A stretch of DNA of 64,000 nucleotides, from the NCBI GenBank assembly GCA_015680685.1, contig MNCI01030540.1:9203-73202 (forward strand), given 5' to 3'. This document shows, in pieces, positions 11,062 through 24,086 of the stretch. Positions within the stretch are counted from its first letter, which is position 1. Every line of letters starts with the position of its first letter. Made by a program: the position numbers and the translations under genes. Under the pieces are notes generated by a model. It saw only the letters and a list, made by a program, of their open reading frames with translations. It made no database searches and was not told the DNA's origin. The stretch comes from Gnetum montanum. Lineage: Eukaryota; Streptophyta; Gnetopsida; Gnetales; Gnetaceae.

Positions 11062-13949
11062 TTGTCAAAGTATAACATCTAGACATGTTGATTTGGCAAA
11101 TAAATGTGTGTTGGCCACACATACATATCTTCTTGATGATTTGATTTTAAATATCAATGAAAAGGATATGTTGCTTCTCATCATTCTTTGTTCCTGATGA
11201 TTTGAAGTTTTAGAATTTTAAAGATCACATCTTCTAATCTCCATTCAAACCTTTATACCAATTCAAACTTGGCTTCATTATAAAAGATAGCATAATCATC
11301 CATGTTATGATTACATAATAGACTAATTTGTATGGCTTGAAAGAGGAACTTTCACAATAAAATTTTTACTTATAAATATGTTCATATCCAAACTTTTTCA
11401 CATCTATCTAAAATTGGTATAGAAACTCTCATGGCAAGACTTATAAGCACAGAACATCAACATTCAAATCTTGTAGTTCCACAAGGATGTATAGGTATCC
11501 ATACTTGTGTTAATGTAAGGTCAAACATGGATATAGTGGATGTTGTCTTTAACTGGAAACAAACCTTGTGAGCACATTGTATGTTGAAACTTTCATTCTT
11601 GTTTTTAGATTTTCTCATGGGTCATTTGTCCTCATGGGTGTCATACACCTTGTTGGAATAAGATTATGATTCTCCATGATGTTTGATGTTTACTTCAAAT
11701 TATTGGATGCTTGTTGAATTAGTATACATCTTCTTGACCATTTTGGTTCACCAAATAATTCTCCAATTGATTATTTTATTAGATTGGTAACAATTAGCTA
11801 CATTACCTAGACTCTTAACAACCTATCCACCCCTTTAAGACACTACCTTTGGTAGTGTAACTAATGATACACTAGGGGTTAGTGACCTAGGGGTATCTAT
11901 TTGAAAAGGCTAAGCACCTAGTATTAAGGGAAAAAATGGTGCAAGAGGTTGTTTTATTAGTCCTAATAATTAAATTATTAAACATTATTAGTCAATCTAA
12001 TTTATGACATATTAATGCATAATTTAAGGTGTTACCTAATTATCAAGTATCTAGATGATTAATCTAACCTTACCATTAAGTTTAGAAGGCTAAAAATGTT
12101 AGAAATGACTATTCATATATTATAAATGAACATAATATGCCCAAGTTATACTAAATTAAGCTTCTAAGGGCCTTGAGGTACAAGGTTAAATAAGGAGTAA
12201 CAACTAATGTTTAGAGCTCCCAGGGGCTAATCTGACTTTACCATTGCTTTTGAAAGGTTGAAATCTACTATCAATGACTCTTCATTTATCAAAAAAAACT
12301 TTTAGAATCAAAAGTTATGGCTTTCTAAATGATTCTTTATTTGTCAAAGAATGCTTTTGGAATCAAAAGTGATGGCTTCTAAAGTCTAAAACTTTGGGCA
12401 CAAAATTTAAGATTTCTTGAGAGCTTTCCAAGATGCCATACATCCTAATACTACTCTAAGATGTACATACTTAATTAAAATTTTTTTATCTTACATGCTA
12501 CTAGCTCATTAATTTGACTGATTAGTCAATTTTACCTATTTAAATTTTTCTTTCCCAAGATGTTAAATTAAAATTCACCATTATTTCATGATACTGAAAT
12601 TTTTAATCAATTGATGGAAAATTTCCTACTGGCTGAAATTGTAAGAAGAGGTAGCATCCTATGATAGTCATGCTCATTGGTAGTAAGGAGAAACTGATCT
12701 CAATAGGATGGTAAAGAGAACAACAGTGTCATGTGCATGGTAGGATAGAGTGGTAGTGAAAACATTAGAAAGAGCAACGAGGAGAAGAAATAGTTACACG
12801 ACATGGGAGAGGTTTAGTGATGGGAGGGCACTATAGTATAAGGGTGTGGTTGTGGTAGTGGAGAACAAACCCTACTATTTAGTCATAGGTTAGCCTCAAC
12901 ATGCTGCAACTAGGCCTTCCAACCTAGCCATGATATGACATGATTGGTCACTACTATTATTGAGCTTGCTACAATGTGATGTAGCAGGTAAGTACAATAA
13001 CATGACTAACCAGTGCCTACCCTAATCCTAGGATAGGGCCTAAAATTATTTTAATTTAATTTAATTTTTTATTTTTTTAAAAATTTATTTTTATATTATA
13101 CATATAAATAATTATATATATTAAAATTAATAATTGAGGCATTTGTATTGGTCACTAATAGAGTAGGGGCTAAGAGTTATGTTTGGTAAGCATGAGGTCT
13201 TGGGTTTAATTCCAAGCCCCAATGTTGACATTAGATTTTTTAAAAACATTTTATTATTATTTTATTAAAGAATGTGTAATAAGAAATTTTGAATGATGAT
13301 ATCTTCGAAATTGTAAGTCTAATCAAAATAAATTTTGTACGATTAGAATCATCTTGATAAGTACTACATATTGGGTGGTTTTAGGGTCTAAAAAATTAGT
13401 TGAATTTTCAAGATTTGAAAAGACCAAAATAGCCTATTTTGTAACTTAAAATTACTAGGTTGATCTATGGATAACATGTAAACTTCTAGATTACTTGAAT
13501 TTTATTATAAATGATATACCAACTCTTAGATAAAAATGTAACACATATATCTTTACAATTTTTCATGTGTGATGTAGGCTTATCCTCTTGCATCATGGTT
13601 ATACCCTAGTGAAGTATTATGGAGAAGGTTACCAAAGTAAGACATCACAATATTAGCAACCAAGGATTTATTTTCCTATGAATCTCTTGGTATTGATCCT
13701 TATTAGTTAAGTAATAGATAATCTTATGACTAGGTTGACTTCATTGAACTTACCAATGCATTAGTCTTAGGTAAGGGTAAGTAATGCCAAGTTACAAGGG
13801 TTAGGTGTTTAGGGATAATAAATTCCAAGTAAGACAAGGTTAACTTAGGCTATGGTTGCTAGCTTTCTGGGGAAAACTTAAAAGTAACTCTAATAAATTA
13901 ACACTCTAATAATACTACAAGATGGATAAGAGTTACTTGGACTAATGTA
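11062..13949. other. AT-rich sequence without recognisable genes
   Basis: No open frame of note on either strand. A T/A-rich stretch lies at 13040-13130. A tRNA B-box-like string occurs near 13200 but lacks a convincing A box. Presumably decayed internal sequence of the copia-like element. Confidence 0.4.
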
Positions 13950-14069
13950 TCATTGTATTATCAACATCTCTTGAAGTTGATATATATTGTTGAACCTTAA
14001 TAAGACCTTCTGGTTCTTGATATCCATGAAAGTCACTATGAGGGAATCTTGTTGGTTGCTAGGATTCAT
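13950..14069 (-). pseudogene. Possible N-terminus of copia-like gag
   Basis: A short minus-strand frame begins with ATG at 14069 (MNPSNQQDSLIVTFMDIKNQ) and stays open for about 39 codons. Once the gypsy nest is removed, it lies about 240 bases downstream of the primer site, where gag should start. Weak evidence, from position only. Confidence 0.25.
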
Positions 14070-14147
14070 CTTGAACATTATGTGTGTTCATGGTTCTCTT
14101 GTAGATGTTTGTTTCAGACTCAGTGGCACGTGAAAATAGCTAGAAAG

Positions 14148-14152
14148 GTATT
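14148..14152. other. Target duplication, left copy (middle element)
   Basis: GTATT directly before the LTR start at 14153. The partner after 31557 is GTATC, one mismatch in five. Confidence 0.6.
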
Positions 14153-14568
14153 TGATGGGACGCGATATCGTAGCCCATTGCTAGTTCTATAAATAATAGG
14201 TGGCTTTCCCTTGTTTTCTCATATAGACCTAGACCCTTAGCTAAAATCTGGCAGTTTTACCATTCTAGAGATAGAATAATTCCCATGTGCCCGTAGTAGG
14301 AGTCTCAAAGTGAATGAATCTTTATTTGAGAAAATTGTACCTGAGCATATATTTGTGTACGGAAATAAAGACGAACTTTCTAACAAACCTTTTAGTACAT
14401 GGACTAAGCTAAATAGGAATTTAATTATTGTTAAATGTTTAAATTCTTTCTTAGATTATTAATCTCGCTCAACCCTCAACTCCTAGTTGAGTGCATTCAA
14501 TACGACCGCTTTGAGCATGTGTGCTATGCTTGGTAACCTAGTAACAAATAGCGGTTTGTAATCCCAGT
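14153..14568 (+). repeat. 5' LTR of middle element, first part
   Basis: Starts TGATGGGACGCGATATCG and has TATAAATA at 14188-14195. Matches 30739-31215 of the 3' LTR, but a block of the GATATC palindrome array is deleted. Interrupted at CCAGT by the inner element. Confidence 0.85.
14564..14568. other. Target duplication, left copy (inner element)
   Basis: CCAGT; the identical partner is at 24908-24912. Integrase makes 5-bp duplications in this superfamily. Confidence 0.9.
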
Positions 14569-15385
14569 TGATGAGTGGCGAGGTACCCCTACACTCAACC
14601 ATATAAATACGAGCATAACACACATGATCCGGTTGAACTCCGTAGACTAAGTTCCTACACACCTCATGGAACACTTAAGGTTAATTATTCGTTGTCTTCC
14701 CAGACTTACTTGTAGTTGTCACGATGTATGGTTAAGTAAGTTTGAGGTATATGATTTTTATATCTTTTTATGTTTTTATCTCCTATGCTATCAAGGTGAA
14801 GGGTTGAGAAACTAATTACTAACTTTAACTAATGAACTAAGCCTAAATTAACCTAGCGTTAGCATCCATTCCCACTTACCATACACACCCTAAACCAATG
14901 TAATCATGGCTACCAAATGCTAGTCATTGCTAGGACCACCATGCGTAATGCATGTGTTCAAAGTGGTCTTACTGAGACACTTAACTAGGAGATAAGGGTT
15001 GAGAGAGAAAGTAGTAAATAATAGATAATAAATAAAATCCTAATTAGCCTATTCCATGCACTGCAAGGTTTATCCAAGAAGCTCGTCTTTATTGCCGTAC
15101 ACAAACTTGTGTTTAGGTACAATGTTTGCTCAAATAAAGATTCATTCACTTTAGGACTCCTATTGCGGGCACATGGAAAATATTCTATCTCTGGAGTGAT
15201 CAATTTGTCAAAGTTTCCCTACTATTTAGCCTAGGATCATGAAATAAGGAAGAGCTGCCTCTTATTTATAGATATGACAGTGCACTGGGATATTACATAT
15301 GCAATATCGTAGTGGAGGATGCGATATTGCGGCCATCGTGATATCGTGAGGGATATCATGGCCCATGCGATATCGTGTTCCATCA
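14569..15385 (-). repeat. 3' LTR of inner element
   Basis: 817 bp, TGATGAG...TTCCATCA on the plus strand. On the minus strand U3 comes first, with a GATATC/CGATATTGC palindrome array (15283-15377), and then a TATA box (TATTTATA on plus, 15263-15270). Pairs with 24087-24907. Confidence 0.9.
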
Positions 15386-15396
15386 TACCCCCATGA
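15386..15396 (-). other. Polypurine tract of inner element
   Basis: Reads TCATGGGGGTA on the minus strand, abutting the 3' LTR. Confidence 0.85.
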
Positions 15397-15429
15397 CTAA
15401 ATGAAAACTCATCCTTGAGTTCTTTAAAA

Positions 15430-16700
15430 TAATATCAGGAAGGTATGGGATTATTGACTCAATGGAACTAATGGGATGACATGTGAATGGATCATCATTA
15501 CAAGACTCAACAAAAATGGTGTTCATGACAACAAGGATGAACACCTTATTACATTGACATTAGGCCTTAGTTGGCAGCTGAGAGAGAAGAGAGAAAGAAG
15601 TGTTGCTGCTACCAACACCAAGATTGCACCTTTCATTGTCCATCCGTAAGTGCACCATCAATCTTACTCCTTGCATAGATGCTTTAGCAGTGCTCCATTC
15701 CAAATGCTCCCTCCATATCCGATCTGTTGTTGCATGATCAACATCTGCACACACAACACAGTTTTGTATTATCAAGGGTAATTGAATCATCATGTAATTG
15801 ATACCTTGCTTCAGTGTAAGTCCATTGGCTAGGTTATGGTATGGCTGATACAAATCTAGAGACAATAATATCGGGAAGGTATGGGATTATTGACTCAATG
15901 GAACTAATGGGATGACATGTGAATGGATCATCATTACAAGACTCAACAAAAATGGTGTTCATGAAAACAAGGGTGAACACCTTATTACATTGACATTAGG
16001 CCTTAGTTGGTAGTTGAGAGAGAAGAGAGAAAGAAGTGTTGCTACTACCAACACCAAGATTGCACCTTTCGTTGTCCATCCATAAGCGCGTCATCAATCT
16101 TGCTCCTTGCATAGATGCTTTAGCACTACTCCATTCCAAATGCTCCCTCCATATCCGATCTATTGTTACATAATCAACATCTGCACACACAACACAGTTT
16201 TGTATTAGCAAGGGTAATTGAATCATCATGTAATTGATACCTTGCTTCAATGTAAGTCCATTGGCTAGGTTGTGGTATGGCTGATATGAATCTGGAGATA
16301 TACTAATGATGACTACTGAAGGTGTAGGGGTTAGGAAAAAATTGAAAAAATCAATGCTAGGAGAAAATTGAAAAAATTGAGCCCTGTATTATGCTTTTCA
16401 TTGTCCATCTGTAAGCGCCCCATCGATCTTGCTCCTTGCATAGCTGCTTCAGCACCGCTCCATTCCAAGTGCTCCCTCCAGATCCGATCTGTTGTTGCAT
16501 GATCGGCATCTACACACACAACATAGTTTTGTATTAGCAAGGGTAATTGAATCATCATGTAATTGATACCTTCCTTCGGTGTAAGTCCATTGGCTAGGTT
16601 GTGGTATGGTTGATACGGATCTAGAGATATATTAATGATGACTACTGAAGGTGTAGGGGTTAGGAAAAAGTTGAAAAAATCGAGGCTAGGAGAAAATCAA
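15430..16700 (-). repeat. Triplicated ~430-bp unit with a small frame
   Basis: Three tandem units (period 434 between 15434 and 15868; the third, near 16276-16700, is partial) lie between pol and the 3' LTR. Each encodes on the minus strand a frame of about 75-100 residues (15560-15865, 15996-16250, 16331-16558) containing INYMMIQLPL, CVVCADVDHATTDRIWREHLEW and MDNERCNLGVG-like segments. The middle element has one such unit at 30210-30690. Athila-like gypsy elements often carry an extra frame here; whether this one was ever translated is unknown. Confidence 0.65.
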
Positions 16701-18100
16701 AAAAATCAGGCCCCATACCCCTATGACTAATCATGAACCTCTAGTAGCATTAGAATGGAGAAAGAAAAGGAATAAGAAATATAGATAAAAAGGGACAAGT
16801 ATGACATCGATGAAATGGATGTCAGGATGGAAATGAACAAAATAAAATAGAATGCAATAATGTTAGGGGAAAGAATTTAACTAGTGCGCCAAATAGGAAT
16901 GTTAGTGGGTCCTTCCCAAAGCAGGCTCATGCCCTTAATGCCCTAACAAACCCACATTCAGAGAGTCTGTAGGCTCTGGGAATGTCATTTGGAACAAGAG
17001 TTAAAGTCTTAACTACAAGAATTTACCAAAAGGAAATAATGTATCTACCAAAATATACACTAATGATACAACCGGCAATGAGGTGAACAATGGAGAGAAG
17101 GATGGAGAGAAGAGAATGGAATGGAATCCCAAGAACCAACCATGTTTAGTGACTTTGCATTAATGCATCCAGTTAATCCATCCCCTTGAATAACAAGAAT
17201 GCTTCCCCCAAGAGCCACCACCATTTTGACGAAACAAGGAGGAGAGAATGGGAAGTGAGAAGGGCCTTAGTTAGAGGGAACATTTTATTTTGAGTGCCAT
17301 AACTAGTGCTTGTAGCCCAAATGATTATTCCATCTAAGGAGTGTGCTTTTAATTCTTACTTTTTTGTGTGTTTTTTGTTTTTATGCGTGAGAACCACACC
17401 ATGCAAAGACTTTGTTATTTTTATTGCTTAGCTTCCCGATAATTGGATAACGTCAAAGCAGCAAGAAAACTCAAGAAGAACACATCCAAGCACCCAAGAG
17501 AATGGCCAACACAAATGCATCAAGTTCCCTGGAAGTCACACCCTTTGCAATCCTTGAATCCTTCCTTAGTTTGGGAAATGCCCAGTCACCGATTCATTAG
17601 AGTTCTTATTTAGAAGGAACTGTACATTTCCAAGCTGGGAGAGAGCATAGAAACTGGTGGATGAATGGATGAAGTGAATTCATTGCCTACCATATCAAAA
17701 GAAACATACCTTAGTATCAACATCATGAATTAAAGGTAAAAACCAAACATCAGAAATCAATGAAAAACAGTTAATACCATCGGGAAGAACACTTATTGGG
17801 TGACAAACTTACAAGGTGGATCACACACACAAACACACACACAAAATGAAAAAGTATAACGATGTTGAAAAAAAAACAAGAAAAGTTAAAGAAATTTGTA
17901 AAAAAAATGTGCAAAAAAAAACTCAAAAATACTGAGGGCCTCCAATGATCAACATAGGTGGCCATCTCCCCCATGACTGAATTGCAAGGGAGAGATTTGA
18001 AATAGAGAGTGAGGTTGCCTGCTAGTAGAGGTGTGATTTGTATTGGCTTTTTTTGGTTCATGGAAATGTTTTGTTTGTTGTACATTAACCAATAACCTTT
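16701..18100 (-). other. 3' region of inner element
   Basis: Non-coding by appearance. It shares blocks with 28.8-30.0 kb of the middle element, such as the TGGGGGAGATGGCCACC sequence (minus, near 17960-17985), a T-rich block (17820-17930) and a KDSRIAKGVTSR-like string near 17530-17570 (KDSRIEKGVTSR near 29265). That string may be a small conserved frame or simply a shared repeat. Confidence 0.5.
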
Positions 18101-18179
18101 TATTCGGGCTGTCAGGCTTGTATATCATCATGGCTCTAGAGTGGAAGGTTGTATGAATAATATAGGATCCTTCCCACAA

Positions 18180-20905
18180 TGTTTGAAATTTTGTACACTG
18201 TGGTACATGCGTGGGATTCCAGTAAAGGACCTTGTCTCCTGGTTGGTATCTAAACCTTCGAATTCTTAAGTCATGATACTATTTACTATGTGCCTTGTGT
18301 AACTCATTTAACAATAGTTCAACCAATCTATTCTTGTCTAGCACGTTCAGAGTTGTCAACTGTTGTTTTTGTGCTAAGTCGAGGACTAGGTGAAGGTCAC
18401 AAGTCATGGATAGTGTATGGAGCTCATTCTATATAGGGAGCTTTGGTAGTTTCCCGTACACTAACTCATAGGCAGAATAGCCTATATGGAGCTTCCAAGT
18501 TGAGCGATACGACCAGAGAGCATCGTTTAGTTTTATGCTCCAATCTCACCTAAATTTGCTAATCGTTCTCATTAATATTCTTGTAATCTCCTAGTTAGTA
18601 ACCTTGGCTTGGTCATTAGCTTGGGGGTGGTAAGGTGTGGTCAATTTATTCTCAACCCCTAAGCATTGCATCAATTTGTGAAAGGTTGCACCTATAAAAT
18701 GTGTTCCATTATCAGAGATGAGTGCACACAGCACACCAAACCTATTGACGATTTGTTGTTGTACAAATCGTGCAACCATGGATGATGTATAGTCTGTTAC
18801 TGCGGCTTCTTTAGCCCATTTGGTTAAATAATCAACAACAATGATGATATATGCTTTTTTATTAGACATTGGTGTAATAGGCCCCATAAAATCTATTCCC
18901 CAGATATCAAAGGGTTCCAAAGGTTGAATCCATTGTTGTGGATCCTCCATTCTAGTAGTCATTCCACAATCACATTGGCAATGTTCATAAGATTGGGCAA
19001 AATGATGGGCATCCCAAAATAGTGTTGGCTAGTAATATCCTACAAGAAGGATCTTGGTAGCTGTTCGACTCCCAGCATAGTGACCCCCATAGGGGCCCTC
19101 ATGAGCATCCTAGAGAACTTTTAATTGATCCTTATTGAGCACACACCATCGAACCAAGCCATCAAGATAGACTTTATAGAGTTGTCCCTTGATTTCCATG
19201 ACGTACTTCGTTTTGTGAAGAAATTGTTGTTTCTTCCTAAAGTCCAACCCCTGTGGTGTTTGTTGGGAAATGAGATAAGTAAGAATGCTACTATACCAAT
19301 TTATTTCTGTGGGTTGATCATTTACTACATTGACAAAGAGTGTTTTATTAGGAAAATGGTCAAATACAATATATTCATCTTCTTTGCTGTCCCAATGCAA
19401 CTGAGATAGGTGATTTGTGACTACATTCTCAGTGCCTTTGCAATCTACTATCATTAAATCGAACTCTTGAAGAATTACCAACCAACATCTGATACGTGGG
19501 CTAATCATTGGCTTGTTCATAAGGAACCTAGTTACACTATGATCCATATGGATGTATACTTTGTAGCCCAATACATAGTGCCTAAATTTATCCAGTGCAA
19601 ACACTACAACCATTAATTCCTTTTCTGTAGTCGTGTAGTTGAGTTGTGCACTGGTGATACTCTTACTGGCACAGTGGATGTAATAAGGTCATTTTTATTC
19701 ATCTAATTGTGTCAGTATGGCTCCTAAGGTGTAATTAGATGCATTGGTCATGATATGGAATGGCCTGGACCAGTTACGGGCTTGTAGAATGGGAGTTTCC
19801 ATAAGCTTCTATTTGAGAAGTTGGAACGCTCATTCACATTCCCTGGTACATTCGAATGGTGCATCTTTTTTCATTAATTCTACCAATGGCTTGGCAATTT
19901 TGGAGAAGTTCTTGATAAATATCCTGTAGTAGCCAGTGTGTACAAGGAATGATTGAATGTCTTTGATAGTTTCTAGTTGTTGGGTAATTCCTTGGATGAC
20001 TTTAATTTTTTTTTGGATCCACCTCTATTCCTAATTGTGAAATTTTATGTCCCAGTACTATGCCCTTTTGAACCATCAAATGGCTTTTCTACCAGTTAAG
20101 CTTTAGGTTGGTTTCAACACATTGTTTCAATACTTGCTCTAACTAGTCGAGGGCTTGGTCAAAGCTTGTCCCATAAGTAGAGAAGTTGTGCATAAAGACT
20201 TCTACTCCGTTACCTATTTTCTATTGAAATATGCTTAGAACTAATCGTTGGAATGTGGCAGGGGCATCGCACAAGCCAAAAGGCATTTGTTTGTATGCAA
20301 ACGTTCCCTAAGGACTGGTGAACGTTTTTTTAGCTTGGCGTTCTGGTGTGATTCATATTTGGTTGTACCCACTATACCCATCCAGAAAACTGTAATGGCG
20401 ATGCCCTACTATAGTGTCTAAGACTTGGTCAACAAATGGCAATGGGAAGTGATCTTTGAATGTTGACATATTCAATAACCTAAAGTCTATACATACCCTC
20501 CATTTTACTCCTTTTTTTGGTGCGATTACAAGAGGACTAACCCATTTGCTATCATAAATGGGGTAAATGAACCCAACCTTGAGAAGTTGCTCTATTTCCT
20601 CTTTCACTATTTTTTTTTAACTTTTGGTTCAATCGCCTCTTCGGTTGCTTGCAAGGCTTCATGGAGGGATCCATGTAAATCCTATGCTGGCATATCCTAG
20701 GATCTATTCTGGTTAGTTCAGGGTATGACCAGGTAAAGGCTGTTGACCACTTATTTATCACCTTTAGAAAACTCTTTTTTTTCTTGGGGGCAAGTTTTGC
20801 ATTGATAATTACTGATTTTCCATTTTTAAGGGTCATGTATTCCAAACTGGTGGGCAATAATTTTAAATCTAGGGGCTCTTGTGTAAACTGCTCAGGAATC
20901 TCCAA
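18180..20905 (-). pseudogene. pol: pol remnant of inner element (RT-RNase H-integrase)
   Basis: Minus strand, broken by stops and frameshifts. RT: RVCIDFRLLNMSTFKDHFPL and FLDGYSGYNQI (20353-20607), preceded by a linker with FTWSYPEL and RIDPRI (20552-20905). The catalytic box near 20190 reads FMHN where FMDD or YVDD is expected. RNase H and connection: FALDKFRHYVLGYKV and GTENVVTNHLSQLH (19380-19613). Integrase: GIDFMGPI (first Asp), ISDNGTHF (second Asp), then PQANDQAK, where the third catalytic residue, Glu, has become Lys (about 18600-18900). The chain continues to about 18180 with a decayed C-terminus. It would have copied and integrated the element DNA. These lesions make it inactive. 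Confidence 0.85.
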
Positions 20906-21070
20906 CTTTTTCTAGTTAATGTTTTCAGGGTTAAGGACTGGAAGTTGGCCATGGACCTACTCAAGTGCATCCATGCTTTTAACATAAGTACTCGTTATCC
21001 CCTCAATCAGTTCCATGCATGTCATTAAATTGTTCTCTTGGTCAGCCATCAGCCACTGGGTGTTTTCTTA

Positions 21071-21570
21071 TCATGTGGCTACTGCATATAGGCACTTTTG
21101 TATGTCGATGTCTTGTGCACACTGATTGCATGTAGGCAATGTTAAACTCTGCATTACCCATGATTTCTGCACGCAATGGCACCCTGTGTCACTATATGCG
21201 ATGCATGGAACTTTCTTCTTATCAATCTTGCCAAAGGTATTTTTCTTGGATATTTCTAGGGAAAGATTGAAAATTCCTAGGCACACGTCTACTGTGCTTA
21301 GCCATGTCCTTCCCATTATTATCGGGAAGTCCCCTTTGTCATTGTTCATTTGGATCACCAGGAAATCAGCCGAGTATGACCAACCACCTATGGTGGTAAC
21401 AATGTCCTCAACCTGTCCCAAAGGGACAGTGATCGATTGGTTAGCTAGCTCTAAGTGAATATTTCTCTTCTTGAGTGGAGGCAAGTTCTAGGTTTTATAT
21501 AATTCTTGTGAAATTAAGTTGACTCCGGAGCCTGAGTCCAGAAGAGCCTTATGAGGTTCATTCTCGATGA
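21071..21570 (-). pseudogene. Protease remnant of inner element
   Basis: Minus strand. An LLDSGSGVNLIS segment near 21510-21550 carries the Asp-Ser-Gly of a retroviral-type aspartic protease. Then come NIHLELANQSITVPLG, ADFLVIQ and PIIMGRTWLS, the second conserved part of the fold. A stop separates the active-site segment from the rest. It matches 28020-28425 in the middle element. It cuts the gag-pol precursor. Confidence 0.8.
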
Positions 21571-21599
21571 CTTAGAGATAGATTAGGGGGCTTACAGGA

Positions 21600-23944
21600 T
21601 CAAATAATTTCTTGGGAATGTGGCCTACCTTAATCCAGTTGGTAACGGTATGTGTTAACATAACCCTATGCATTGGCCTCAGTTTTTTGTTTGAAGGAGG
21701 TCCTGAAACCTTATTTGGTATGGAGGTGTTTAGATGTTCAATGTTTTGTGAAGGTGAGGGCTTGGTTGGATTTTTGGTCCTAAAGAAAGGTATTTTTGAC
21801 ATATGATTATTAGAACCAACTAAGAATTGAGGATTTGGAGCCCTTTTGATATCGGGTTGTTACGGTTGAGTGAGAAATATCCCGGGCTTTGTTGGAGCGG
21901 TTGGTGGTGGAGCTACCGACGTAAGAGATGCGAATGGATTTGGAGGATAGTATGGGTATGGAGCATCTCTCAGAGGAGAAGGAGTACTAAAATACTCCTG
22001 AACTTGGTAGTAACGTGGTGGGTTTATGTGACCCATAGAGTCATTTGGAGAAACCAGCTGTTGCACATAATAGCCATAAGGATCAAGTTGCCAGTAAGGG
22101 TATTGATGTTTCGGCGGTGGCATCCCCCATGACTGTGGGTGTTGCCACTGCTGATGTTGTCCAATGGGTTGTGGTGGAGTTACACTTGGATAGTACATTA
22201 ATGGTTGGTGGAACTGCCTTGGGTTACTTTGACGATAAGGTAATCTTCGGGGTGTCTGCCATTTGTTGAGTCTTGGGTTGAGTGTATACACCCTAGACTC
22301 TTATAGGTGTGAGATGATTGGACAACATCCCTTAGGATGGTCATAGTGGTAGATCTCAGATCCACCATCATCATTTGTGTTTGAATCCACAACCTCATCG
22401 GAGATAGTAATTTTCCCCTTACCCTTGTTATGTGCAGGGCCTGAATCTCTCCGCTTTGTCTTGTTCTTGTCACTACTTTGTTCCTCCTTAGACTCTTCTA
22501 TGATTTTCAAGATAGTTTCAAGTCTACAGTCTAAGGAATCCCATAATTGATCCACCTTAGCTGATACTTTTGTTGTTAGTTTTTGAATAGACAAGGTTTT
22601 TCTGTTCACCAACTCTTCAAGTGGTGACTCATCCTCTTCATCACAAAATTTCACTTCCTTCTTTCGAAGGGAGGGATCACGGTTGTATTCTTCCGCACTT
22701 TCCTTTTTTCATAGCTCACCTTCTTCTTTTGCTACTTGTTCCAACAAGTGATGTATTTCATGGGCTCTAAGTTCTGATAGTCTCCCTTGGGCATAAGTCC
22801 CAAGGGTTCTCCTAGTTTCATACCTTAGCCCATCTACGATGTGGCAGAGTTGATCCCNGAGTGTCCTGGGAAACAACTTTAGTTTCTGCCACTCGTTCTC
22901 TATGTTTTGTAAGGCACATGCATCATGGAATTCCTATAAATGATGCTACAGATCAGCATTGTATCCCCCTTCAAGGCGTGGGATATTGTTCATGTCTAAG
23001 CACTTGATCCGACTATCTTTTAAATGCCTTATTGGGATTCTAACTACCTCCATTTTATTGAGCATACTTCGGGTTGCAAGTAGGGGCTTGTCATGATCAT
23101 CTCTTTCATGATGCCTATGATTTCTTCGTCATTCCCTACTTTCCCTTCGTTCATGCCCTTGTCCTCTCTCTCGACTCTCTTGTTGAGGTCTCTCATTTCG
23201 CCTACCTCTATCCTCACCATTATGCTCATGGTAGCTATGCCCAGATGTGGAAGGAGAGGGTGAATGATGTGAAGAAGGGGAAGAAGAAGAAGCATTTCCA
23301 TGATGATGTTTCCTACCTTCTATTCTGTGGCTTCGGCCCTGATCGTGATGACGATCGAAGTGCCCGTCCTTGTCATATGTTGTTGTTCCCTCAATGAATA
23401 GTTGGTGTTCATGGGGATCAGAACCAAGGTTGTGTATCATGGATCATAGGTTCCGATACCCCACCTCCTCACTATCGTTAGGAGGGGGAACATCTTTCGA
23501 TAGAGAACCCATTATGAGTGGTTCACCATCTTTGATTTCACTTAGGATGTGCATGACCTCTTTGTCGTTCAACAATGTATGTTGGCTCTCTTGCCTTGAG
23601 TCCCTCATATGTTGTAAAGCTGTGGGATGGTAATCCCTCATGTCCAAATTTTCTGCAACATATTCAGCATAGAGCTGAGTCATGCCAATCTATGCCAAAG
23701 CATAGAGAAGCATGTTGGGGACGACACGATCTAGAGGTAAAACTATGTTACCTTGCAAATCTCTCCATCACAGCTGTTTGTCTTAATGGAGGATAAAGGT
23801 AAAGTCTAGTATGTACTCATTGGGATGAGTATATACCACTCGGTATTGTTGAGGAACCGATAGATTTAGGTTATGTATTCTTGATTGCCGATTGTTCTTT
23901 GTATTGTCCCTAGGTGGTGAGTTGATTTTGTTAGAAGAAGACAT
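21600..23944 (-). pseudogene. gag: gag remnant of inner element
   Basis: ATG at 23944 (MSSSNKINSPPRDN), about 120 bases after the primer site, with the same start as the middle element at 25397. In order: a VYTHPNEY segment, a YVAENLDMRDYHP segment, a long Arg/Glu/His/Ser-rich disordered stretch (23129-23440), a decayed capsid-type domain (about 22.7-23.05 kb), a Lys-rich linker, the Cys/His box region (YDHPKGCCP, about 22310-22350), and a Pro/Tyr/Gln-rich tail (21860-22291). Several frameshifts and stops. One N at 22858. Confidence 0.8.
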
Positions 23945-24062
23945 TGTTATTTATTGGTGTACTAATTTACCATTATATAAATTTTGTTTTAATTAACCCT
24001 AAGGTTCATTTAAGCTCCCAACGATGTGAGTGATTTCCTATGTTCTACTTAGCGCACAAACA

Positions 24063-24086
24063 CTTAGTCCTTGGCAACGGTGCCAA
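24063..24086 (-). other. Primer binding site, tRNA-Asp type (inner element)
   Basis: On the minus strand TTGGCACCGTTGCCAAGGAC follows the LTR end. It matches the complement of the plant tRNA-Asp 3' end (TGGCGCCGTTGCCGGGGA) apart from a few transitions. This primer use is typical of Athila/Tat-group elements. Confidence 0.85.

Noticed and set aside
13140-13240. tRNA-like B box (gggtttaattccaag), possible SINE
   Set aside because: No convincing A box at the right distance and no poly-A or target duplication.
21126-23633. Several plus-strand frames of about 75-110 codons
   Set aside because: They lie opposite the protease and gag frames of the minus-strand inner element.
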